A DNA stretch of 64,000 bases from Phytopythium helicoides (lineage: Eukaryota; Oomycota; Peronosporomycetes; Pythiales; Pythiaceae): positions 620,001 through 684,000 of the forward strand of contig JANFNE010000012.1 in the NCBI GenBank assembly GCA_024867545.1, in the 5' to 3' direction. The position numbers and the translations under genes were made by a program. This document shows, one piece after another, positions 42,613 through 53,200 of the stretch. How positions within the stretch are numbered: position 1 is the first letter of the stretch; every line of letters begins with the position of its first letter. A model generated the notes under the pieces. The model worked only from the letters and a program-made list of their open reading frames with translations, was not told where the DNA came from and searched no databases.

Positions 42613-44155
42613 ATGACGACAGATGAAGCCCAAGAAGGCAGCATGTCGGTACTACCGGAACTACGTGCCCTCCTGCGACTCGTGTACTCAGTGGTACGAT
42701 CGCGGTGCGTTGAATCTGGTGTAACTAAAGCGACTCGCCTACCCATCTGCTCTGCCACCCGAAGGTCTTTACGTCGATCCTCGAGTTCCTCCCAGAAATC
42801 GCGTATGCCATTCTAGCGGGCCACATGGACTCGCCCAAGGCGCCTGAATACGTCGCGGCCGCAACTATCTCGCGTGTCGTGCGTTGCTGATCCGTTTGAG
42901 CTTTACGCCCGCCCCACCGCCTTTTCGACTAACACACCTGTGTCGCTGTCAGTTCACCAACATCACTGCGTACTCAATCGCGTACGGACTCATGTCGGCA
43001 CTCGACACGTTGTGTTCCCAGGCGTACGGCGCACAGCAGCCGCAGCGGATTGGCATTTATTTCCAGTCTAGCGTGCTCGTGACCATGGTGCTCCTGGTAC
43101 CCGTGTTCTTCATCAATTGGAATGCGGCCCAAATTCTGAAGGCACTCGGTCAAGACCCAGAGGTCGCCACACTCGCCCAGAGTTTCTCGAGATACGTGCT
43201 GCTTGGCGTTCCGTTCAATTTTGCCTACGAGCTCGTGCGCCGCGTGTTGCAGGCACAGAACATTGTGTCTCCGCTTGTGATCATCGCGGCGGTGGGTAAC
43301 ATTATCGCCGTCGCAATGGGCTACTGGCTTGCGTACCATACGAGCGTGGGCTTCCTCGGACTCGCACTTGCAAACGCGCTCGGTCACGTTGTAATGCCAC
43401 TGCTTCTGGTCGCGTACTTTTACTTTCGCCCCCTGCACTTGACACAGTGGTGGGGCGGATGGGACTTTGGTCAAGCCAAGAGCCAGGTGGGGCTATTTCT
43501 TCGGCTCGGAGGGCCTGGTATGGCCATGCTACTCATGGAGTGGGGCGCCTACGAAGTGCTTTCGTTGCTTGCTGGCGTGCTGCCAAACCCCGTCACCTCG
43601 ATGTCTGCCCACACGGTCGTCCTAAACGTCACCGAGTTGCTGTACATGGTGTTTTCGGGCGTAGCATCGGCCGCCAGTATCCGTGTGGGGAACTCGATCG
43701 GCGCCAACAAGCCCAGGCAAGCGCAAGTGGCAGGCAAAGTCGCGTTACTTCTCTCGTTGGCTATGTCAGCCGTGCTGGCTGCCGTGCTACTGGGAGCGCA
43801 TGCAAGCATCCCGCTGTTGTTTGTTGAAGATGAGGCGGCGATTTACCTCGCAGGTCGCGTGCTGCAGCTCTGGTCCGTCTTTGAGATTTTTGAATCACTG
43901 AACTGCGTCGCTCAAGGGATCTTCCGCGGTGCTGGCAAGCAGACAGCGGCCGCCTTGACCAATGGCTTTGCATACTATTGCGTCGGCATGTCGGTTGCTG
44001 CTTTCGCTGCGTTTGTGGGCCACATGGGGCTCTTGGGGCTCTGGCTCGGGTTTGGGATAGGCATCTGCAGCTCTCTCGCGATTCTGTTCTTGATGGCGAG
44101 ACGTTGGCAATGGAGCGAGCTCACGGTCGACAAAGACTTGTGCGTGGAGCAGTAA
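42613..44155 (+). CDS. MATE family efflux transporter, copy 3 (two introns)
   Basis: Exons 42613-42693, 42765-42878 and 42953-44155; introns of 71 nt (GTACGA...CCGAAG) and 74 nt (GTGCGT...CTGTCAG), both phase 0; about 465 aa. It has the same motifs as copies 1 and 2 (MSALDTLCSQAYGAQ, SMSAHTVVLNVTELLYM, ASIRVGNSIGA) but is clearly diverged (estimated about three quarters identical by eye). Intron 2 is at the position of the single intron of copies 1 and 2; intron 1 is extra, between LRLVYSV and VFTSILEF. The ATG at 42613 is the only one in frame. The peptide from the out-of-frame ATG at 42570 (acidic, with DAPLL) looks like a real MATE N-terminus, so a one-base indel near 42610-42620 is possible. 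Confidence 0.88.
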
Positions 44156-44436
44156 GGATGCGGTCGTTTTGCTTGCACCAATATCGTGTGTTGCCCGGGA
44201 AAAGCTCCGAGTACTTTAACCCCCTGGTGTGTCTTACGACATTAGCACATTAACTGCGAGCGATAATCTCAGCATGACACGCTTGTTTCTCATTAGCATG
44301 GAGTGCCTGGAACCCAGGAAGGAATCGAGCGTCACGAAGATTGTCGGGTCGACTCGATAGACACTCCACGATCCTGCTGGATTTCGCAGTCATACAGGCC
44401 GCGAGTTTGCGGTACAGTACATTAGAAGTTATTGCT

Positions 44437-44517
44437 TGAAGGCACTACCTAGTTCCCGTCGTCTCGAACGTCCGTGCTTGGCCCCTGAAGGCGCAGCAGT
44501 GCTGCGCCAAGCAACTC
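44437..44517 (+). repeat. 81-bp dispersed repeat, copy B, with perfect hairpin
   Basis: About 90% identical to copy A at 28557-28637. It contains GGCGCAGCAGTGCTGCGCC (44490-44508), a perfect 9-bp inverted repeat around a single G. It lies inside a block that is absent from Fanzor element 1, so it arrived as part of an insertion. Confidence 0.75.
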
Positions 44518-45743
44518 AAGTGGAGCTGTCTGGCCCGATTACTGATTTAATATGTTATTTCGACCAATAATAGCAAAGTGACAACGCATCCAGACACACA
44601 CCTCTTTGGCTTAGTGTCTTTCGTAGTTCGACGAACCATCGTCGGGCCAACCGTCGTACTGAATACTATTGTGATAGTAGTAGTTCCAAGTGATCAAAAT
44701 TGATATACCGAAATGGACATTCCTCTTCAACACACCTAAGCTGTGGACAACAGGCAACTTGCGCATATCATGCTCGGAATGCTTCCACAAATTCTCATTG
44801 GTCTGTTCTAAGTGAGCTCGAGAGATTTAAAACTAGTTTACTACCGGATCACCTGAGCCACCCATTTTTCCTTTGCTGACTACTCCCAGCTTTTGATAGT
44901 TATTTCTCATTCCTTAATTAGAGGATCTCCACGATGGGGTGAAAACGATAGCGTAACAACGATGAAGGCACGAATATGAGCAAGCCTGCCCTCCAGAAAA
45001 CGGACTATACATGTGGGTGAAGATGCCAGCCAGACGCAGGATGTGGATCCAAGGCATCTTGAGCCTCAGATATTGTTTGAGACCTGTCGAAATACCGCCT
45101 TAGCACTGATCAGATGTTGCTTGTGTTTGCTCCGCAGGAAGAAGCTACCCCACCGGTCTACAAGCTCAAGACGACAACCAAGAAGGAGCATACGAGTGTC
45201 ACTTGTATGCTCGGGCATGTATGCTCATTCACACCACTGGTTGAGGAGATCCAAAGAGTTTGCGTCGTCAAGAAGAAAGTTCAGCTTGAAGGCTCCCACC
45301 TGACTAACCTTCATTTGCTGCGCTGTCTGAAAGAGAACTACACCCTACCTCCTTTGACCCAGATATTCTTCCATCTATGCTGCATGCCAACGCTGGGAAG
45401 CATCGAACAGTGCGATTGTGGGACTAGCAGTTTCAACAGAGTCAAATATTTCGACCTCTACCCTACCATTGACATATCCTGGAAGAGGCGCGAGCGTGAG
45501 CCTTCGTTCAGGTCGGAGTCGATCCCGAATGCAGGAGCCATGATCAACGATATGGCCAAGCTTATGTCGATTAATGCTTGCAACATGCTATCTCTCGAGT
45601 TCTGCAAGCGCCTGGATATGTATATCCGGTTTTGGTTTGCACGGGAAGGCGACATCGAGCTCGAGTAAAACGCAGACGTCAAGCTCAATACCTCCACATC
45701 GTACATCTTTAAACGACTCGCTACCAGCCCAAAGATTGAAGAT

Positions 45744-46021
45744 TGTTGGAACACGAGAAGGCGGGGACCTCGATGCAAGTATGGAAGTCTTCCTCGGCTA
45801 TCGGTCTACCGCGACGGAAAGCCTCACTGGTGCCGTGTATGCTACATACATACCCCATGCCTAAATTCCCTTCAGGGATGAGTCGTTGGTGGGCTCCCAT
45901 TGGGAACGCCACGCGCACGCACGTGCTGGCTCCGACTGGCGCTCTTTCCTGTCAGCTTGACAGTGGGGCGTGGTCGCGGGTTCGCTCCTCGTGGTGCTTG
46001 TCATTGTGTCGAGTTCTAACA
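45744..46021. mobile_element. Solo LTR of an LTR retrotransposon
   Basis: 278 bp beginning TGTTGGAACACGA and ending TCGAGTTCTAACA. The ends are TG...CA with short imperfect inverted repeats. It is flanked on both sides by the 5-bp target duplication AAGAT (45739-45743 and 46022-46026). Removing it and one AAGAT restores alignment with copy 1 (GAAGAT/CCTGTCGAC versus GAGGATTTTCTGTCGAC). No internal retrotransposon genes are present, so it is a solo LTR left by recombination. Confidence 0.85.
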
Positions 46022-47157
46022 AAGATCCTGTCGACGGAGATAAACATTGACTCACACTGAACGGAAGAAAGTACGATGTTCCCTTTGAACAGCAAGACAT
46101 TATAAGATCAGCGCAGTCGTTTGGTGCACAAACTCTTTGCGGTGTGCAGGTACATGGCACGAAATCGCAAATTTGTCAACGAGGTTAAGACAGATGGCTA
46201 AACTGCGTCAATACTCACGACTCGTCCCGTGACAATGACTTCAGTGGTGGTGAAGCTACCAAAGGCGAAGAGAAGTCGAGCCGTCGTAGCTCTCCGAAGG
46301 AGGACTTCTACAGCCAAGAAAGTGGTGGTCAAGTCGAAGACAGACAGTGAAAAAGAAGGTAGTGTGCAAGAAGAGCACAGGAAAAGATACATGAGGGACC
46401 GAAGCAAAGAAAGCAAACAGCATGGCAACGAAGACACCGGAAAAGATTGCCGCCAAGAACAAGTTTGCCAAGGAGCTGTTCAAACTCAATCCCGACTACA
46501 CCACCAATGTCTGGATTGGGCTGGATCCTGGTATGCGATCACTTGTGACGGCAGTGTTGATTGGCTAGCTTCCGCGTCGTCACGAGAAATCTCGACGCGG
46601 CCATCATTCTCGACACCACATTCGTCGTCAGCAACTCGACCGCCGCTATGAAGCATAGGACACAAAGCACCGCGAGAAGGAACGGGTGTGTGTGATCTCT
46701 ACGCGCAAGTATCGCCGCTTGGCACGAGTGAACAACTTTGAACCCTACTATGAGAGAATCAAGGATCGCCACCCAGCGTAAGCAGACGTGATTAAGGATA
46801 TGACTCGCTTCGAGACCACAAGTTTTGATTGTTACTATCAGCGGCTAGCGCGCATGTTCGCGCCATGATTCAATTCAGCGCAGTACAGCCGTTCAGGATT
46901 CACGCGGGCCTGTACCAAGATAAAGGTGCTTACTACCCTTGCGAAGCGCTTTGTGTCCACACCGACCGAACAGGTTTGTATTGGAGTTGGTGACTGGAGT
47001 TGCAAAGACGTCGTCAAGGGCCACCCCTCCGATCCTGTCAAGAGATTTGCTGCTGCGCTAAAGAAGAGTGCGACTGTTATCCCGATTGATAAGTTTCGCA
47101 CTATTGACACATGCTCCAAACACAATTATCGATTCAAACAAGCTCGATCAGTGACCT

Positions 47158-47215
47158 ATGTGTAAAACACACGGACACTCAGCAAACGGAAAATCCAACC
47201 ATCAAGAAGAGGCAC
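47158..47215. other. Unique junction between Fanzor 2 and the satellite
   Basis: A 58-bp spacer unrelated to the satellite or, as far as visible, to element 1. It opens with the small hairpin TGTGTAAAACACA (47159-47171). Confidence 0.5.
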
Positions 47216-50200
47216 TCTCCGTCGTCGCTGGCAGCCGCTCTCACGGCCATTGGTCTGCATGTTGGCGTGCCATCGGTCCGTTTCTCTGCTCTTCTCGCGT
47301 GTTGGCGCGTCCACTGGCTGCATATTCGCATCGGGACGGACCGACATGGTGGCCAGTCTCCGTCGTCGCTGGCAGCCGCTCTCACGGCCATTGGTCTGCA
47401 TGTTGGCGTGCCATCGGTCCGTTTCTCTGCTCTTCTCGCGTGTTGGCGCGTCCACTGGCTGCATATTCGCATCGGGACGGACCGACATGGTGGCCAGTCT
47501 CCGTCGTCGCTGGCAGCCGCTCTCACGGCCATTGGTCTGCATGTTGGCGTGCCATCGGTCCGTTTCTCTGCTCTTCTCGCGTGTTGGCGCGTCCACTGGC
47601 TGCATATTCGCATCGGGACGGACCGACATGGTGGCCAGTCTCCGTCGTCGCTGGCAGCCGCTCTCACGGCCATTGGTCTGCATGTTGGCGTGCCATCGGT
47701 CCGTTTCTCTGCTCTTCTCGCGTGTTGGCGCGTCCACTGGCTGCATATTCGCATCGGGACGGACCGACATGGTGGCCAGTCTCCGTCGTCGCTGGCAGCC
47801 GCTCTCACGGCCATTGGTCTGCATGTTGGCGTGCCATCGGTCCGTTTCTCTGCTCTTCTCGCGTGTTGGCGCGTCCACTGGCTGCATATTCGCATCGGGA
47901 CGGACCGACATGGTGGCCAGTCTCCGTCGTCGCTGGCAGCCGCTCTCACGGCCATTGGTCTGCATGTTGGCGTGCCATCGGTCCGTTTCTCTGCTCTTCT
48001 CGCGTGTTGGCGCGTCCACTGGCTGCATATTCGCATCGGGACGGACCGACATGGTGGCCAGTCTCCGTCGTCGCTGGCAGCCGCTCTCACGGCCATTGGT
48101 CTGCATGTTGGCGTGCCATCGGTCCGTTTCTCTGCTCTTCTCGCGTGTTGGCGCGTCCACTGGCTGCATATTCGCATCGGGACGGACCGACATGGTGGCC
48201 AGTCTCCGTCGTCGCTGGCAGCCGCTCTCACGGCCATTGGTCTGCATGTTGGCGTGCCATCGGTCCGTTTCTCTGCTCTTCTCGCGTGTTGGCGCGTCCA
48301 CTGGCTGCATATTCGCATCGGGACGGACCGACATGGTGGCCAGTCTCCGTCGTCGCTGGCAGCCGCTCTCACGGCCATTGGTCTGCATGTTGGCGTGCCA
48401 TCGGTCCGTTTCTCTGCTCTTCTCGCGTGTTGGCGCGTCCACTGGCTGCATATTCGCATCGGGACGGACCGACATGGTGGCCAGTCTCCGTCGTCGCTGG
48501 CAGCCGCTCTCACGGCCATTGGTCTGCATGTTGGCGTGCCATCGGTCCGTTTCTCTGCTCTTCTCGCGTGTTGGCGCGTCCACTGGCTGCATATTCGCAT
48601 CGGGACGGACCGACATGGTGGCCAGTCTCCGTCGTCGCTGGCAGCCGCTCTCACGGCCATTGGTCTGCATGTTGGCGTGCCATCGGTCCGTTTCTCTGCT
48701 CTTCTCGCGTGTTGGCGCGTCCACTGGCTGCATATTCGCATCGGGACGGACCGACATGGTGGCCAGTCTCCGTCGTCGCTGGCAGCCGCTCTCACGGCCA
48801 TTGGTCTGCATGTTGGCGTGCCATCGGTCCGTTTCTCTGCTCTTCTCGCGTGTTGGCGCGTCCACTGGCTGCATATTCGCATCGGGACGGACCGACATGG
48901 TGGCCAGTCTCCGTCGTCGCTGGCAGCCGCTCTCACGGCCATTGGTCTGCATGTTGGCGTGCCATCGGTCCGTTTCTCTGCTCTTCTCGCGTGTTGGCGC
49001 GTCCACTGGCTGCATATTCGCATCGGGACGGACCGACATGGTGGCCAGTCTCCGTCGTCGCTGGCAGCCGCTCTCACGGCCATTGGTCTGCATGTTGGCG
49101 TGCCATCGGTCCGTTTCTCTGCTCTTCTCGCGTGTTGGCGCGTCCACTGGCTGCATATTCGCATCGGGACGGACCGACATGGTGGCCAGTCTCCGTCGTC
49201 GCTGGCAGCCGCTCTCACGGCCATTGGTCTGCATGTTGGCGTGCCATCGGTCCGTTTCTCTGCTCTTCTCGCGTGTTGGCGCGTCCACTGGCTGCATATT
49301 CGCATCGGGACGGACCGACATGGTGGCCAGTCTCCGTCGTCGCTGGCAGCCGCTCTCACGGCCATTGATCTGCATGTTGGCGTGCCATCGGTCCGTTTCT
49401 CTGCTCTTCTCGCGTGTTGGCGCGTCCACTGGCTGCATATTCGCATCGGGACGGACCGACATGGTGGCCAGTCTCCGTCGTCGCTGGCAGCCGCTCTCAC
49501 GGCCATTGGTCTGCATGTTGGCGTGCCATCGGTCCGTTTCTCTGCTCTTCTCGCGTGTTGGCGCGTCCACTGGCTGCATATTCGCATCGGGACGGACCGA
49601 CATGGTGGCCAGTCTCCGTCGTCGCTGGCAGCCGCTCTCACGGCCATTGGTCTGCATGTTGGCGTGCCATCGGTCCGTTTCTCTGCTCTTCTCGCGTGTT
49701 GGCGCGTCCACTGGCTGCATATTCGCATCGGGACGGACCGACATGGTGGCCAGTCTCCGTCGTCGCTGGCAGCCGCTCTCACGGCCATTGATCTGCATGT
49801 TGGCGTGCCATCGGTCCGTTTCTCTGCTCTTCTCGCGTGTTGGCGCGTCCACTGGCTGCATATTCGCATCGGGACGGACCGACATGGTGGCCAGTCTCCG
49901 TCGTCGCTGGCAGCCGCTCTCACGGCCATTGGTCTGCATGTTGGCGTGCCATCGGTCCGTTTCTCTGCTCTTCTCGCGTGTTGGCGCGTCCACTGGCTGC
50001 ATATTCGCATCGGGACGGACCGACATGGTGGCCAGTCTCCGTCGTCGCTGGCAGCCGCTCTCACGGCCATTGGTCTGCATGTTGGCGTGCCATCGGTCCG
50101 TTTCTCTGCTCTTCTCGCGTGTTGGCGCGTCCACTGGCTGCATATTCGCATCGGGACGGACCGACATGGTGGCCAGTCTCCGTCGTCGCTGGCAGCCGCT

Positions 50201-53200
50201 CTCACGGCCATTGGTCTGCATGTTGGCGTGCCATCGGTCCGTTTCTCTGCTCTTCTCGCATGTTGGCGCGTCCACTGGCTGCATATTCGCATCGGGACGG
50301 ACCGACATGGTGGCCAGTCTCCGTCGTCGCTGGCAGCCGCTCTCACGGCCATTGGTCTGCATGTTGGCGTGCCATCGGTCCGTTTCTCTGCTCTTCTCGC
50401 GTGTTGGCGCGTCCACTGGCTGCATATTCGCATCGGGACGGACCGACATGGTGGCCAGTCTCCGTCGTCGCTGGCAGCCGCTCTCACGGCCATTGGTCTG
50501 CATGTTGGCGTGCCATCGGTCCGTTTCTCTGCTCTTCTCGCGTGTTGGCGCGTCCACTGGCTGCATATTCGCATCGGGACGGACCGACATGGTGGCCAGT
50601 CTCCGTCGTCGCTGGCAGCCGCTCTCACGGCCATTGGTCTGCATGTTGGCGTGCCATCGGTCCGTTTCTCTGCTCTTCTCGCGTGTTGGCGCGTCCACTG
50701 GCTGCATATTCGCATCGGGACGGACCGACATGGTGGCCAGTCTCCGTCGTCGCTGGCAGCCGCTCTCACGGCCATTGGTCTGCATGTTGGCGTGCCATCG
50801 GTCCGTTTCTCTGCTCTTCTCGCGTGTTGGCGCGTCCACTGGCTGCATATTCGCATCGGGACGGACCGACATGGTGGCCAGTCTCCGTCGTCGCTGGCAG
50901 CCGCTCTCACGGCCATTGGTCTGCATGTTGGCGTGCCATCGGTCCGTTTCTCTGCTCTTCTCGCGTGTTGGCGCGTCCACTGGCTGCATATTCGCATCGG
51001 GACGGACCGACATGGTGGCCAGTCTCCGTCGTCGCTGGCAGCCGCTCTCACGGCCATTGATCTGCATGTTGGCGTGCCATCGGTCCGTTTCTCTGCTCTT
51101 CTCGCGTGTTGGCGCGTCCACTGGCTGCATATTCGCATCGGGACGGACCGACATGGTGGCCAGTCTCCGTCGTCGCTGGCAGCCGCTCTCACGGCCATTG
51201 GTCTGCATGTTGGCGTGCCATCGGTCCGTTTCTCTGCTCTTCTCGCGTGTTGGCGCGTCCACTGGCTGCATATTCGCATCGAGACGGACCGACATGGTGG
51301 CCAGTCTCCGTCGTCGCTGGCAGCCGCTCTCACGGCCATTGGTCTGCATGTTGGCGTGCCATCGGTCCGTTTCTCTGCTCTTCTCGCGTGTTGGCGCGTC
51401 CACTGGCTGCATATTCGCATCGGGACGGACCGACATGGTGGCCAGTCTCCGTCGTCGCTGGCAGCCGCTCTCACGGCCATTGGTCTGCATGTTGGCGTGC
51501 CATCGGTCCGTTTCTCTGCTCTTCTCGCGTGTTGGCGCGTCCACTGGCTGCATATTCGCATCGAGACGGACCGACATGGTGGCCAGTCTCCGTCGTCGCT
51601 GGCAGCCGCTCTCACGGCCATTGGTCTGCATGTTGGCGTGCCATCGGTCCGTTTCTCTGCTCTTCTCGCGTGTTGGCGCGTCCACTGGCTGCATATTCGC
51701 ATCGGGACGGACCGACATGGTGGCCAGTCTCCGTCGTCGCTGGCAGCCGCTCTCACGGCCATTGGTCTGCATGTTGGCGTGCCATCGGTCCGTTTCTCTG
51801 CTCTTCTCGCATGTTGGCGCGTCCACTGGCTGCATATTCGCATCGAGACGGACCGACATGGTGGCCAGTCTCCGTCGTCGCTGGCAGCCGCTCTCACGGC
51901 CATTGGTCTGCATGTTGGCGTGCCATCGGTCCGTTTCTCTGCTCTTCTCGCGTGTTGGCGCGTCCACTGGCTGCATATTCGCATCGAGACGGACCGACAT
52001 GGTGGCCAGTCTCCGTCGTCGCTGGCAGCCGCTCTCACGGCCATTGGTCTGCATGTTGGCGTGCCATCGGTCCGTTTCTCTGCTCTTCTCGCGTGTTGGC
52101 GCGTCCACTGGCTGCATATTCGCATCGGGACGGACCGACATGGTGGCCAGTCTCCGTCGTCGCTGGCAGCCGCTCTCACGGCCATTGGTCTGCATGTTGG
52201 CGTGCCATCGGTCCGTTTCTCTGCTCTTCTCGCGTGTTGGCGCGTCCACTGGCTGCATATTCGCATCGGGACGGACCGACATGGTGGCCAGTCTCCGTCG
52301 TCGCTGGCAGCCGCTCTCACGGCCATTGGTCTGCATGTTAGCGTGCCATCGGTCCGTTTCTCTGCTCTTCTCGCATGTTGGCGCGTCCACTGGCTGCATA
52401 TTCGCATCGGGACGGACCGACATGGTGGCCAGTCTCCGTCGTCGCTGGCAGCCGCTCTCACGGCCATTGGTCTGCATGTTGGCGTGCCATCGGTCCGTTT
52501 CTCTGCTCTTCTCGCGTGTTGGCGCGTCCACTGGCTGCATATTCGCATCGGGACGGACCGACATGGTGGCCAGTCTCCGTCGTCGCTGGCAGCCGCTCTC
52601 ACGGCCATTGATCTGCATGTTGGCGTGCCATCGGTCCGTTTCTCTGCTCTTCTCGCGTGTTGGCGCGTCCACTGGCTGCATATTCGCATCGGGACGGACC
52701 GACATGGTGGCCAGTCTCCGTCGTCGCTGGCAGCCGCTCTCACGGCCATTGGTCTGCATGTTGGCGTGCCATCGGTCCGTTTCTCTGCTCTTCTCGCATG
52801 TTGGCGCGTCCACTGGCTGCATATTCGCATCGGGACGGACCGACATGGTGGCCAGTCTCCGTCGTCGCTGGCAGCCGCTCTCACGGCCATTGGTCTGCAT
52901 GTTGGCGTGCCATCGGTCCGTTTCTCTGCTCTTCTCGCGTGTTGGCGCGTCCACTGGCTGCATATTCGCATCGGGACGGACCGACATGGTGGCCAGTCTC
53001 CGTCGTCGCTGGCAGCCGCTCTCACGGCCATTGATCTGCATGTTGGCGTGCCATCGGTCCGTTTCTCTGCTCTTCTCGCGTGTTGGCGCGTCCACTGGCT
53101 GCATATTCGCATCGGGACGGACCGACATGGTGGCCAGTCTCCGTCGTCGCTGGCAGCCGCTCTCACGGCCATTGATCTGCATGTTGGCGTGCCATCGGTC

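Larger units (their letters stand above)
44156..47157 (+). pseudogene. Decayed Fanzor element 2
   Basis: Homologous to element 1 from about 44232 (left end) to about 47157, with the start codon retained (ATGGGGTGA at 44934) but stopped at codon 3 and by many later stops and frameshifts. About 315 bp equal to 24776-25090 of copy 1 are missing. A solo LTR (45744-46021) is inserted in the frame. The 5' part holds an extra block of about 220 bp carrying the 81-bp repeat. RuvC-I is altered (WIGLDPGMRSLVTAV persists, at about 46512). The DKFRTI zinc-finger start remains, but everything beyond it, including RuvC-III, is lost where the satellite flank begins. The element cannot encode a nuclease. Its left end lies about 77 bp after the MATE 3 stop. 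Confidence 0.85.
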
